Notes under the pieces: generated by a model | Seen by the model: the letters and a program-made list of their open reading frames with translations, nothing else | What the model was told of the DNA's origin: nothing | Database searches by the model: none | Position numbers and translations under genes: made by a program | From: Thecamonas trahens ATCC 50062 | Taxonomy: Eukaryota > Apusozoa > Apusomonadida > Apusomonadidae | Length of the DNA stretch: 64,000 bases | Direction: 5' to 3' | NCBI RefSeq assembly: GCF_000142905.1 | Contig: NW_013657640.1 | Span: 86,007 to 150,006, forward strand | Part shown: in pieces, positions 10,035-21,800 of the stretch | Position numbering within the stretch: the stretch's first letter is position 1 | How the letters are laid out: each line of letters starts with the position of its first letter

Positions 10035-11745
10035 GTGAGGGCGAGCCTGGCGGCGGCGGCGCGCGGAACCGCATGACCGGGTCGGGATAGTGCGGAAAGA
10101 CGTCGAGATCGCCGTACTGCGCCGCGAGCACGTCGAGCGATCTGGTCTGCAGCCACTCGACAAGCGACGAAGCGCCAGGGGTGTAGCCGTCGTCGCGGGA
10201 GCGGGCCATGGTGATGAGGGAAGGCGAAGCGAGCTCGGGGCGGGCCAAAAAGTGCGCCATGCCGGAGAGCAAGTGCTCCATCTCGTCACGGGTAACGAGC
10301 GCATGCGGCAGGTCGTGCATCTCGCCGGAGAGCAGGACGTCCTCCCAGTCGAGGTCCGGAGTAAAGGTGGCGAAGCCGTCTGGATCGTTCGAGTCTGCGG
10401 CGGACACCGGCGGATAAGAGGCGACCGAAGACGTGGGCAGCGTCGATGCGCTCGATGCCTCCATGCGGAGCAGGGTCTCGCGGAAGAGGGCGTAGAGGCC
10501 TGAGACCGGCTCGATGTCGCCGCCATAGGTGTCTGCGTAGAGGTCAGGGAGGCCGAGAGCGACGACCTCGTCCCAGAACACATCGTTGGGCTTGCGGTAG
10601 ATGCGATCGCGAACGAGGCGCTTGATACCATGGTTAAAGAGCTCAAAGCATGTCCGGCGCTTTGCAGTGTCCCAGCGGCGGGTGTCATAGTCCCAAACCG
10701 CTTGGAAGACAGCAAAGGTGCCCGGCCCGTAGTCGCGGTCGTAGTCGAGCAGAAACGGGTTTGCAACGTTGAAAAAGTCGAGGCAGACGTCGACGACGAC
10801 GGCAGATGTCATCTCAATATCGACAGTGTTGACCGGGAGCAAGTGGTCGTGATCGGCGGAGCATGGGCGAGCTGGGAGCGAGACAACGTCGATGCGGACG
10901 GGCTTAGCGTTGACAAGCTCGTCGCGCGGGGCGGAGACGTCGTCAAAGTACAAATTCTCGCAGCCGATGCGGAGGACGCCTTCTGCGTTCTCACCTACCC
11001 ATGCAACAAACGAGGTGTTGGCAGTGGCCGGATCGGTGCCCGGATCGTGCTCCGGGTTGGCCTCGACAGCGCCAGTGGCCGGATTGTACAGCACAGCCGG
11101 CGGCATCTCCACAAACTGCTTGGCCCACGGCGGCTTGATCCAGACAAAGTGCGAGAGGTAGCCCGAGTAGACAGCGGGCATGATGAACTCTGAGATGGAG
11201 ACTGCATCAAAGAGCGCGGCTGGGCGAGCCACTGTCTCCGGCCGTAGCTCCATGGGCAGACCAGCATCGGGATGCGAATCAAAGTGGACCAGGGTGATGC
11301 CCGAGGTGGGAAGCTTCTTCCGCCCGATAGCCCGGTAGATGTACTGCAGCACATCGTTGTGATCATCCACAATGTGTGCCTCCAGCCGCGCCTTTCCCCG
11401 CTGAAGCCGACCGGTCTTCCTTGCCCATGCCGCCAGCCCATCACGCGCCATGCCCGATCCAGCCGTGGCCGCTCTGGCCGTCACCGGCTTGCCTGATGCA
11501 GCCGCGCCTGATCCCGTCGTCGCCTCATCCAATTCAGCCGCGGCCGATCCCGTCATTGGCTTGCCTGATTCAGCGGCGTCTGTCGTCGCCTCTGTCGCGG
11601 CTCTCGCCGCTGCCCGACCAGACCCTTGCTCGCGGTCTCGGGAGCGGTCGTTGGTGGTGGCGGTGGCCCCTGCTGGGTCCACCACCCGTATGACCACCTC
11701 GGGAGGGCAGGTCCATGTGTTGAAAGGCTGGTCTCCGGAGGACAT
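10027..11745 (-). CDS. UPF0489 (C5orf22-like) family protein
   Basis: 572 aa if started at MSSGDQPF (11745); the frame is open further upstream but that part looks like spacer. After a Thr/Ala/Gly-rich N-terminus (about 30-140) comes the UPF0489 domain. Its conserved acidic/His blocks are IVDDHNDVLQYI and LVHFDSHPD, followed by FDAVSISEFIMPAVYSG and the later VVDVCLDFF. These Asp/His blocks resemble the metal-binding motifs of ureohydrolase-like folds, but no reaction is known for the family. The C-terminus contains a Ser/Asp-rich stretch. It overlaps the GT4 gene tail to tail at 10027-10034. Confidence 0.82.
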   Translation of the reverse strand: MSSGDQPFNTWTCPPEVVIRVVDPAGATATTNDRSRDREQGSGRAAARAATEATTDAAESGKPMTGSAAAELDEATTGSGAAASGKPVTARAATAGSGMARDGLAAWARKTGRLQRGKARLEAHIVDDHNDVLQYIYRAIGRKKLPTSGITLVHFDSHPDAGLPMELRPETVARPAALFDAVSISEFIMPAVYSGYLSHFVWIKPPWAKQFVEMPPAVLYNPATGAVEANPEHDPGTDPATANTSFVAWVGENAEGVLRIGCENLYFDDVSAPRDELVNAKPVRIDVVSLPARPCSADHDHLLPVNTVDIEMTSAVVVDVCLDFFNVANPFLLDYDRDYGPGTFAVFQAVWDYDTRRWDTAKRRTCFELFNHGIKRLVRDRIYRKPNDVFWDEVVALGLPDLYADTYGGDIEPVSGLYALFRETLLRMEASSASTLPTSSVASYPPVSAADSNDPDGFATFTPDLDWEDVLLSGEMHDLPHALVTRDEMEHLLSGMAHFLARPELASPSLITMARSRDDGYTPGASSLVEWLQTRSLDVLAAQYGDLDVFPHYPDPVMRFRAPPPPGSPSPN

Positions 11746-11920
11746 GGGGGAAGGAGGGGTGCGGTGGAGTGCGATGGGGTGCGGAGGCGGAGGGGCGCGG
11801 CCACATTGGCACAGACTTTGGAGGCGGAGGAGCAGAGGAACCACAAGATATGCCAGAGATGGTGTGACCACCACGGCTACCTTGTCAGATCATAGTGGGT
11901 ACATCACATTCATCCATCTC

Positions 11921-12449
11921 TCCATCCATCTCCCCATCACAGTCATCCATCTCCCCATCACAGTCATCCATCTCCCCATCACAGTCATCCATACCCCCAT
12001 CACAGTCATCCATACCCCCATCACAGTCATCCATACCCCCATCACAGTCATCCATACCCCCATCACAGTCATCCATACCCCCATCACAGTCATCCATCTC
12101 CCCATCACAGTCATCCATACCCCCATCACAGTCATCCATNNNNNNNNNNNNNNNNNNNNNNNNNNNNNNNNNNNNNNNNNNNNNNNNNNNNNNNNNNNNN
12201 NNNNNNNNNNNNNNNNNNNNNNNNNNNNNNNNNNNNNNNACAGTCATCCATACCCCCATCACAGTCATCCATACCCCCATCACAGTCATCCATACCCCCA
12301 TCACAGTCATCCATCTCCCCATCACAGTCATCCATACCCCCATCACAGTCATCCATACCCCCATCACAGTCATCCATACCCCCATCACAGTCATCCATAC
12401 CCCCATCACAGTCATCCATACCCCCATCACAGTCATCCATACCCCCCCC
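11921..12449 (+). repeat. 21-bp minisatellite interrupted by a 100-N gap
   Basis: Tandem copies of a 21-bp unit (ACAGTCATCCATACCCCCAT + C) with a CTCCCC variant in some units. About ten copies lie left and nine right of the gap 12140-12239, whose round size suggests an unsized assembly gap caused by the repeat. The array lies between the divergent UPF0489 and phosphatase genes. It is open in several frames only because the unit is a multiple of three; I see no gene in it. Confidence 0.95.
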
Positions 12450-12646
12450 CCACTGCATCCCTCCATACCCCCCCCCTCCCCCCTGACATGTCCGCCAGTC
12501 AGCCTTCTTCGTTTCCTCCTCTCTTTCACAGGCAGGCAAGAGACGAGCACGGTGACCACAGGGAGCACCGCAGCAACCACTCCACGCCAGGTGAGAGAGC
12601 AGGACAGGTACTGGAGTCAGGAGACACATAGGTATACCTGTGAAGG

Positions 12647-14182
12647 ATGTCTGGAAGTGGACGGCCGAGGCCAAGTGCAGACGGCGGAGGGTCGACGACA
12701 GGGAAGACCACGACGACGACGACGACGACGACGGGGACGGGGACGGGGACGGGGACAGGAGAAGGGAGCGGACGGAGGCTGTGCATGGCCAAGACCGCCA
12801 AGAACAAAGCATGCTTGCTGCCCGAGTCGCTTCGCTGGCGTGATGGCTACTGCTCCGTCCACTCGCCCAACCAGTTGGAGCACGAGGAGGCTGCAGCCAG
12901 GGCAAAGGAGCTGGCCAAGAAGAAGCTGACAACCTCGCGGGAGACATATGCTGCGCAGAGGAGCTACTCGTCAGACTCGGACCTTTCTGCCTCTCAGTGT
13001 GCCGGTGATCCAGCTGCTGCTGCCGCCGCTCTGGCAGAGGCCGGCCTCTCCACCGGTTCGCTGGACGCCGGCTTTGGCCTCGGCTCTGCCTCGCTCCAGG
13101 CCGGTAGCAGCTCTACAAGCTTTGGTAACGGAGTCGTCGTGGTCTCCTCGGGCTCGCTTGGTGAGGGAAGCTCGGCAGACGAGGCCGGGCTCGCCACTAC
13201 CGTGCCTGCCCTGCTGCAGCGCACGGGCGCGTCGACGGCGTCGATCGACTCGGATGACGTGGTCATTATGCGAATGACCGGCGGGATGGCCGGCGTCGAC
13301 GACGGCAGCTCACTGGCTGCCAAGCGCAACTTGCCGCCACTGGCCGTCGACACGGCAGCGCCTGCGTCGGTGCTCTCGGACTCGCCGTCGATCGACTCGC
13401 CGCTGGCCACACCGCAGCTGGCGTACTCACGGAGGGAAAAAGTCGGCATCGCCGGCGGCGATGACCACGTCTCGTGGCGCGGCTCACTCTCCATCGTTCT
13501 TGATCTGGACGAGACTCTCGTCGCTGCCCAAGAGGGCCATCCGGATATGCCACTGGAGATGCATGACACCCACCAGATTTTCCTCGACGATGACCACACC
13601 GAGCCGATGACCATCGCCGTCCGCCCGTGGGCCACCCGCTTCCTGTGGTATCTCAACGAGGAGGGATTCGAGGTCTACGTCCTCACCGCTGGCTCGCAGT
13701 CGTACTGCACCGCCGTCGTCGAGCTCCTCAACTCGCTGCTGGATAAGCCCGTCATTCTCGCCGGCGCCTCGTGCCGCGACCAGTTTGGCCGCGTCCAGGC
13801 CAAGCGCTTCGAGCAAGTTCTTCCGCCGTACGTCCTCCCGGCGTTTGCCATCGGCGTCGACAACAAGCGCGCCGCCTTTCACGAAAAGTACCAGTCGCAA
13901 GTCATCGTCGTCGCAGACTACCTCCCCTCGTGGCCGCACTCGGTCGCCCAGACCGTTCTCATGGACGTTCTCAACACCGCCCTCCACATCGCCTACCACT
14001 TTGAGCGCCACTACGCTCGCACAGGCACCTTCAAGCCCACAGGCGCCATCCTCTCCGGCATCTACGAAGAGCGCGAGAAGGAGCGCATGGCCTCACAGGC
14101 CCACTCGTTTGCCTTTACCCATCCGCAGGACACCGGCGGGCCCGACTCGTTCCTTGCCTTTCTTCGTGCCCGCGAGGCGTAG
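12647..14182 (+). CDS. FCP1/SCP-like (NIF) HAD phosphatase with N-terminal zinc-knuckle motif
   Basis: 511 aa. After a Thr/Gly low-complexity start encoded by ACG/GGGGAC repeats, residues about 45-75 show C-x8-C then YCSVH. This is like the short CxxxTxxxxxC...YCxxH zinc-binding motif found in DUF5763-type proteins. A Ser/Ala-rich linker follows. From about residue 275 comes the phosphatase domain: LDLDETLV (catalytic DxDxT/V), VRPWATRFLWYL, VLTAGSQSYC and the C-terminal VIVVADYLPSW. In FCP1/SCP enzymes that last segment normally carries an Asp pair or Asp-Asn; here the first position appears to be Ala, so activity is uncertain. A nuclear role on phosphoserine substrates would be expected from the family. 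Confidence 0.82.
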   Translation: MSGSGRPRPSADGGGSTTGKTTTTTTTTTGTGTGTGTGEGSGRRLCMAKTAKNKACLLPESLRWRDGYCSVHSPNQLEHEEAAARAKELAKKKLTTSRETYAAQRSYSSDSDLSASQCAGDPAAAAAALAEAGLSTGSLDAGFGLGSASLQAGSSSTSFGNGVVVVSSGSLGEGSSADEAGLATTVPALLQRTGASTASIDSDDVVIMRMTGGMAGVDDGSSLAAKRNLPPLAVDTAAPASVLSDSPSIDSPLATPQLAYSRREKVGIAGGDDHVSWRGSLSIVLDLDETLVAAQEGHPDMPLEMHDTHQIFLDDDHTEPMTIAVRPWATRFLWYLNEEGFEVYVLTAGSQSYCTAVVELLNSLLDKPVILAGASCRDQFGRVQAKRFEQVLPPYVLPAFAIGVDNKRAAFHEKYQSQVIVVADYLPSWPHSVAQTVLMDVLNTALHIAYHFERHYARTGTFKPTGAILSGIYEEREKERMASQAHSFAFTHPQDTGGPDSFLAFLRAREA

Positions 14183-14318
14183 CCCCGACTCAGCAACCTC
14201 TACACACGCTCCAGCCACCTCACCATGGCCACTCCACACGCTCACTTGCATCGCATTTGTAGTCTTTACCCGCCAGATTCTGCACAGAATCTCGAGACAG
14301 CCGCACACACCTCGTCAC

Positions 14319-14465
14319 CTACTCGGCGTCGATGTTGGCCTGCTGCATCAGATCCGAAATGCTCTTCTCCAGATCGTCGATCCGCGAGCCCATCTCATCG
14401 ACTGCACCCCATCCACGACCTACCGTGAGTCCCATCACAAGCACACGAGAACACACACGCACACA

Positions 14466-14504
<39 letters not shown>

Positions 14505-15394
14505 CTTTCCACAAACGTACTCCGGCCGATGATCTGATCCGACATGCCCTGGAATCGCTCTTGCTGCACACGCCGCCCGTCAACCACGTGAGTTCACCCC
14601 GCCCACTCGACACCAACATTCTGCTCCTCACCCGACACACACACGTACCATTTGGCCAAGCAGCTCTTGGACCTGCACAACCCAGCCGAACGACCACACG
14701 CCCCCCACAGCCCATTCCCATGGCACACCACCGTTCCCCCACACACACAGTGAAACAACGATCACCACCAGCACCAGCACCAGTCAGCATCACCAACCCC
14801 AACAGAGCAGCAAGACCAGTAGAGCAGCAGGAGCAACCGCCAGCAAGACCAGCACCACCACCACGCCCACGCCCAGCAAGACCAGCACCACCACCACCAC
14901 CACCACCAACAAGCAACCACCAGCAAGACCAGGACCACCACCAGCAACCACCCAGCACCACCACAAGCAACCACCCATCACCACCATCAGCAACCGCATA
15001 CCCACATGACACGAATATTACATATACACGTATGTGTGTGCGTCTCCCTCTCTCTGTGAGTACACAACCCGCAACCGACCTCGGAACAGCAGGCGAACGA
15101 CGACGACGACGACGGCAACCACCACCACCACCACCACCACCACCACCACCACCACCATGCCCACCCCCACACCACCCCCACACCCCACACACACAGAGAG
15201 AGAGACATATGACGTACAAACTGGGTAAGGTCCTGGGCAGACTCTGGCTCGGCGCCAGCAGAGGAAGCAGCAGCATCAGTCTTGGACGCGCCCTTCCGCT
15301 CCACAGCACCGGAAGAACGGCGGGAAGCACCACCACCACCACCACCACGACGGCTGCGGGAGGAGGAGTCATTGCCACGGCGACGAGAGGACAT
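14319..15394 (-). CDS. HSBP1: HSBP1 (heat shock factor binding protein 1) orthologue, four exons
   Basis: Exons on the minus strand: 15394-15218, 14672-14649, 14563-14521 and 14401-14319. All three donors read GTACGT and all acceptors end CAG. The joined 108-aa product has a basic/Ser/Gly-rich N-terminus, then QDLTQF, VQELLGQM, QERFQGMSDQIIGR and DEMGSRIDDLEKSISDLM. Together these match the HSBP1 coiled-coil core in order and spacing. Exon 2 is only 24 nt. HSBP1 forms coiled-coil oligomers, binds the HSF1 trimerisation region and dampens the heat-shock response; it is also linked to WASH complex assembly. The gene is convergent with the phosphatase gene (136 bp between stops). Intron 1 (545 nt) is a low-complexity CCAGCA/CCACCA region. 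Confidence 0.9.
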
Positions 15395-15869
15395 AGTTAC
15401 AAGGGAAGGAGGGAAGAGGGGGGGGGGAGGAGGAGGGGGAGGTCCAGAGTTAAGTAGCTACTCTTGCCCCTGCTCCGGCTCTGGCTCCGGCTCTGGCTCT
15501 GGCTCTGACTCTGGCTCCGACTCCTGCTGCTGCTCCTGTGGCTGCTCCTGCGGCTGCTTGCTGCCTAACCGACTGCCTCCCATCGCCCGCCGCAACATCA
15601 CTCATCGCCCATCGCCCATCACACCATCGCCCATAGCCCATAGCCCATAGCCCATAGCCCATAGCCCATCATCGTCCATCGATACCAAACACAATACACA
15701 ATCACAATGCAAGTGTACATCGCAAGTACGGCAATCATGTTGATGATGCTGTGCGGCGTGCCTTAGGCCCAAACCCGGTCTCCTCGTGCGCCAAATCCCA
15801 TCATGTTGATCACGATCACGATCACGATCACGAACATGATCACCTCTCCCCGCCATTCCCCCCCCCCCC
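15395..15869. repeat. Divergent intergenic region with several simple repeats
   Basis: Spacer between HSBP1 (-) and the TPR gene (+). It holds a GGCTCT/GGCTCC hexanucleotide tract at about 15474-15535, a GCCCATA heptanucleotide tract at about 15604-15670 and a GATCAC hexanucleotide tract at about 15808-15836. No gene recognised. Confidence 0.6.
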
Positions 15870-18800
15870 ATGGAGCCACACCACATATACCGCCCCGCAC
15901 ATGCGCCTGCGCTCCGTATTGTTGGGTACAGGACGCTGGCGTTAGGGCAAGGGGAGGTGCAAGGTTCTGCAGCAGAGCTGGTGGGGAAGCCAAAGCCACG
16001 GCCGCCGCCACAGCCGCCACCGGCTCACAACCGGCCGCGCCCACCGCCGCATCGGTCGTACCACTTGCCGTATGCGGTGACGACTCTCGCTCTGGGTGCC
16101 AGCCATCGAGGACCATCGCTTTCTTCGCCTCGGGACCAGCGCCCTCTCCCGCCGCTGCAACCGCGCCCGCCGCAAGACGAGCCGCTCCCTGCTTTGTCGC
16201 GGGCCGTGACGGCCTCGGCCGGCTCGCTCGCCTCGACAGCCTCCTCCGTCTCGCTCACTGCCCATCTCCAGACCCGGCCTATCCATGTCGCGCATCCGCC
16301 GCCGGCTCTTCACCCTACCCCGCACTCTCGCTCTCGTCGACCTGCTCCGCCCGTCCCGCCTCGCCGCCGTTCGCCGCTTCCGCTGATGAACGCTCTCGTC
16401 GTGACTTCGCTCCAGCTCAAGCCGCGCGATGCTGCGCTCCACGCGCTTGCCCGCCCAGCGCCCGCGCCCGTTGCATACGTCAACATCTACGGCGACTGGG
16501 AGGTGGCGCAACGGTTGCCGCCACAGCTGTCGGTCCTCGTCCAGCCTTCGTCGCGCTTGAAAGGCCGTACAAGCCCTGCAGCTTCGCCGCCCACCCGCCC
16601 GCCTCCGCCTTGGCTGGACCACACGCTCGCTGAGCTGAGCTCGGCCACCGCTGCTGTCCGTGAGATCATGACCGCACTGAAGCGGCATGACTCGGATGGG
16701 CATCTTCCGACGCGGACTCTGCCTCGGCTCGCGCGCTCGTTAGCGCTCGTCGCCTCGGCGTCATCGGCCTCGCTCACCTCCACCGCAGATCCCGGTGAGG
16801 TCGCCGCCAACGCTGCCTCCCGCCTTGCGCTCATTGGTCGTAACGCTGAAGAAGCTGAGGCTGCACTCAGCGCTCTTGACGCCCTCGTCGCTGCCGAGCC
16901 GCACAAGTCGCTCCTCCACCACAACGTTGCGGTCATCCGCAACTCCATCCAGCGCCTCACGTCGGCTGTCATTCACCGACTCGACTTGGATCTGGAAATT
17001 GATTCCAAGAGCGCCATGTCTGCAGGCGACGCCTGGGACCAAAGTCGCCGTGAGGATGCCAAACGCCGGACAGAGGCGATCATGCTCCGCCACGCCGCAC
17101 TTCGCCGCATGCGTGAGCGCCCGCCGCCGCCACCGCCACCGCCGCCTCCGACTCTCGACCAAACTGTGCTTGTCACTACCTCGCTCTCGCCGGCAAAGCA
17201 GTATTCGGCCCAAGAGGTCTCAATCGCGGTCGACAAGGCGCGCAAAGCCGCCAAAGGTCTTGCGGCCGCGGCTACCACCGGCGACGATCGGGGCGTCGTC
17301 CTCTGGCACGACTCCTTTCGCCACTCGGTTCACACCCTGCACTCGGCTGCTGCCTCGGTCGCTGCCAAGCCGCAAGTCTCAGTTCCGAGCAAGACCCGCC
17401 TCACGCTCGCCACCATCGAGCTCGAGTCTGCCGTCACGGTTTTCGAGCCAGCTGTCGTCCGCGCCAAGGCTGTCGCCTCTTCCATCCTGCCGCCGTCGTT
17501 TGAGGCCGACGTCCTCCCTCCGCAGCACGCGCCGTCGTCAGCCGACGCGGCCTTGGTCATCCACGCCATCGACCGCGTCGACAATATCCTTGCCCCGCAC
17601 CTCGACCTCGCGCCTGGCCAGCTGCCGCCGCTTGTCCCCTCGCTTGATTCGGTCTCGAATATTGTGCGCATCAAGCCGCCGGAGCCGCTCGAACCGTCGG
17701 CACAACTCGTGCACATGCCCTCTGACCCGGGCTCGAGCTCGTCGTCGAGCTCGTTGTCACTATCAGCCATCCCACCGGGCATGTACGCTTCGTACTCGTA
17801 CTCATACTCGTCATACTCGATTCGGTCCTCGGACTCGACCTTTCACTCGTCGTCCAGCCTGGATCTCGTTTCGCCCGCGATTGACGAGAAGAAATGGTGG
17901 GAGGAAGCCGCTGAGCTGGAGCTGCTGGACGACGCTGATCTGGAGCTGATTTGGAGCAAGCATGTGCTCGAGCGCCGTGGCAAGCTCCTCTATGTGCCAG
18001 TCCTTGATCCTGTCGAGCTTCCATCAGGCATCTCCCACAAGTATCGCCGCTTCCGCACCCTTCGCACCGCGCGCAACCATTGGATCGTCGTCTTTTCCGC
18101 TCGTCCGCCGAAGGCGCTGCTACCCCGCGTTCGCTCACGCTGGAACCGCTTACCGAGGACGATGGCAAGCAGCCCAAATCGTGGCGTGCGCAGCAGCATC
18201 ACTCCGAAGCTGCATCGCGCCGCCGCGACACGGAGCTCACCGTTACTCATGTTGTCCGCGGCGACGCTGTGGTCGGCCGCGTTCGCAAGCGGCGCCGCAG
18301 GCTGCGAAGCATTGTCCGCTCGCCACTGCTGGCGCCTGCTTCTGCTGACAAGCCGGAAGCTCAACTTCTTGACGAGGTCCGCGACATGCTTGCCGCCTTT
18401 TTGCCCTCGCTCCCGGCCAACTACGGCGTCTCGCATCCATCTTGCTCGGACTCGTCCGACGGTTCAGCCGCAGCGTCGGCACTGAGCTCAGCTCCATCCT
18501 CAGTTTCGTCGTCTGTGTCGTTCTCAACGTCACCGAAGCTGCCACAGGCGCAGTCTGCACTCTCACCGCCGTTGCCGCCGCGCTCAATCTCGGCAGCCTC
18601 GGCCTCGCCGCGTCACGCCTCGAACGTGCGTGACTCTCAGACGCCCGGCTCGCCATCAGACAGCCTGTCACGCATCCGCACCGTGGCCGAGCGTCGCCTG
18701 CTTGCGGCCTCGCCGCGTCGCGCCATGTCGCTCGCCGAGTCGCGCAGTCGGATGGAGACCCGCAACAGCTCGGGCCTCTTATACAATGCCTCAGGCGATG

Positions 18801-21800
18801 CGTTGCTGCTCTCGCACCGGTTCCTGGCCACTGTCACCCAATCGCCGGGCCGGCGCCAACTCTTTGACCGTGCCCGTGACAAGTGGGGCGACCAGTTTGC
18901 CAACAAGCTGCATTCGGCTGTCGACTTGACGCTCAGCTCTGGCGCTGTACGCGATCCCAACTCTGATGCGGCCGTCGGCGAGCTCTTTTCTGCCATTCAG
19001 GCTTCGCTCGATGTCGTGTCCCGGTCACAATCGCGAACATCGCGCTCGGCCTCTGTAGTGTCGGCTGCGTCTCGCTCGCGCTCACGCTCGGCCTCGCGTT
19101 CTCATGGAGACCGCTCCGACTCAGTCAGCCGCGAGGCTTGCACATCGGCATCGAGCTCGCCTCGCGCCCTTTCGCGCAACTCGTTCTCTATGGCTCTCCC
19201 GTACGCACCCCAGCGCGAGGCGTACGTTCCCTCGCAGATACGGTCTCGACCGTCGTCGATCTCCCCGCGTCCGGCTTTAAGTCCTGTTCAAGTATCCGGC
19301 TCGTCGTCGTCGTCTCCATCGTCTTCAGCAGCAGAGAGCGCTTGCGTGAAGCAGAGCTCAAGCTTGAGCTTGCACTCGGGCTCGCTACTCCCGAGCCCGC
19401 AACTGCTGGACGCCCCAGTCGAGGTAGCGGTAAGCGCGCCGCGCGCCCGAATGGCTCGACATGGGCGGACACGATCCTCTACCCTCTCGCGTGGTGGCAA
19501 CAGCTCGCCCCTGGCTCGCGGCCGCCACCGGCGCGCTCGGTCCAGTACGCTCAGTGGCCAAGCGCCGCTCAAAAAGAGCCTGATGAACTGTCGTCGAGCT
19601 CGTCTAGCTCATTGTCTGAGATGCCGCTTGTCGGGGCGCATGCCGCATACGAGCCATCACCCACGTCGTTGGCCGTGGCCGCTATCGCTGCCTCCTCTGC
19701 CGATGACGTGGAGAGTCTTGTCGCCCGTGGCACGGCGCGGCGCAAGCTTGGCCTTCTTGCTGAGGCCAAAAGAGACTTGCATGATGCGCTGAAGCGTGCC
19801 GAGACGCGCGCCAAGCCCGTCATCGAGTACGAGCTCCATGTGACCGAGCTGTTGGGCGGCGAGCTGACGGCAGCACTCGAGTGCCTTGACCGGGCGATGA
19901 AGGTCATCACCGAGTTTGAGAAGGCTGGCGCCGTGGTTGACGACGCGCCTCAAGTCCGGGTTGCGTACGGCGATCTAATGGCTCGCGAAGGCCGCGACCT
20001 CATGGCTCGCGCCGCATATGACAAGGCCATCCGCCAGGATCCCGAGTGCGGCCTCGCCCACTTGGGCCGTGGCAAGCTCCTCCACTCGCGGTTGGGCAAG
20101 CCGCAAGCTGCGCTTACCTCGCTCAAGACCGCAGCACAGCTGCTGCGGAAAGAGAAGCCCGACCTGGCAGCCGAGGCTTTTGCCCGCATTGCGCGGATCC
20201 TGGCGAGCTCGGCCAACCACACCGGCGCCATCGACGCGTACCTGTCATCCATGGCCTCATCGCTCGAGGCCGGCGTTGCAATCCCGCCGGCATCGGTGCT
20301 GAAGAATCTGGCGCGGTCGTACGGGGGCAACGGCGACTACGAGTCGTCGCGGGAGATGCTCGACCTTGCAGTGGCGCACTACCCGGGCGACGCGTCGGTC
20401 TTTTACCTGCGTGGCTGCCTGCGGCGGCTTTGTGAGCCGCGCGGCGCGCTGACCGACCTCTCGATTGCCATCACGCTTGCACCCGGCGAGCGGCCTCGGG
20501 CGTACTTTAACCGCGCTCTCGTCTATGTCCACCTCAAGCGGTACCCCAATGCGCTGGCCGACTACAAGGATGCGGTGCGGATCTCGCCCAAGTGGGCGGT
20601 GGCACACGTCAACATTGCTCTGGTGTACATGAAAATGCGCAAGTTCCAGTTTGCGCTTGATGCCATCTCGGCGGCGCTCGATGCCGACACGTGCTACATG
20701 CGGGCTTTTCACACGAGGGCGCACTGCTACCTGCTAATGGAGCTGCCGCAGCACGCCGTCTCCGACTACACGCGGCTCATTCACGTCACGCCTGATGAGG
20801 CACCGTTGTACGTGTACAGGGCGCGGGCGCTGATCCTTCTCGGCAAAAAGCGGGCCGCCAACATCGACTACGCCACGGCCGTGGCGCTGCACCAGACTGC
20901 AACAACCGCGCCGACCGCGCCAGGCCTCCTCCGCCAAGCAGTGAGTCAAGCCAGACTTGCTATGCGTGCGCCGAGACGTGGCCGAAGCCGCATCGCCACT
21001 GTCGCTGCCGAGGGCTCGCACGCCAAGATGCCATCGGCGTTTTTGCGGTCTGGGCGGGCGCTGCTGGCATCGGGCAAGTATGAGCAGGCGGTCGACGAGC
21101 TGCGGCAAGCGGTGGGCGTGCAACCCAACTCGGGTGCGGCGCACGTTGAGCTGGCGCGCGGCTTGCTGCGGCTGCACAAGGTCGAGGAGGCGGTGATGGT
21201 GCTCTCGCGTGGCATTGCAGGCGAGCCGTCGTTTGGCGAGGCGTGGCACCTGCGCGGCCTGCTTCGATTCCAGCTTGGCTACTTTGCAGCGGCTAAGTCG
21301 GACTTTGACGCGGCGATTGCAGCCGACCCGGACCAAGTCGACGCGTACCTCTCGCGGGCAGTCTACCATGAGCGCCGCGGCGAGACGGCGCTCGGCATCC
21401 GCGACTGCCTGGCGGCGATTGCCAAGGACCCGACGTTTGCGCGGGCGTACGTCAACCTCGGCGCGCTCAAGTTCCGCCTCGGTCACATCGGATCGGCGGT
21501 GGCCAACCTTACGCGGGCCATTCGCCTGCAGCCGCGCTCGCGTGTTGGTCTCTACAACCGTGGAGCCATCTACCACGCCTCAGGCGTCCTGCTCGAGGCT
21601 CTGGCCGACTACACTGCTGTCCTCGAGGCCCATCCTACGTTTGCTCTCGCATATCGCAACCGCGGACTTTTGTACTACGAGCTTGGCCTTTGGGCCGAGG
21701 CCGTCTCAGACCTCAACTTGGCGTCAGCGCTGCTCTCCAACTCGGAGAAGGAAAAAGAAGCTACCCGACGGACCCTTAATCCGACTTTGTCGAACGTCGA

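Noticed and set aside
11921-12449. CRISPR-like array
   Set aside because: Units are directly adjacent with no unique spacers, and the sequence is eukaryotic; it is a minisatellite.
11895-12929. ORFs running through the 21-bp repeat and the N gap
   Set aside because: Open only because the repeat unit is a multiple of three without stops; no domain content before the phosphatase start at 12647.
14395-15457. Long ORFs on both strands over 14.4-15.5 kb (Pro/Thr-rich on +, Val/Gly-rich on -)
   Set aside because: They read HSBP1 introns made of CCACCA/CCAGCA repeats and conflict with the spliced, family-conserved HSBP1 exons.
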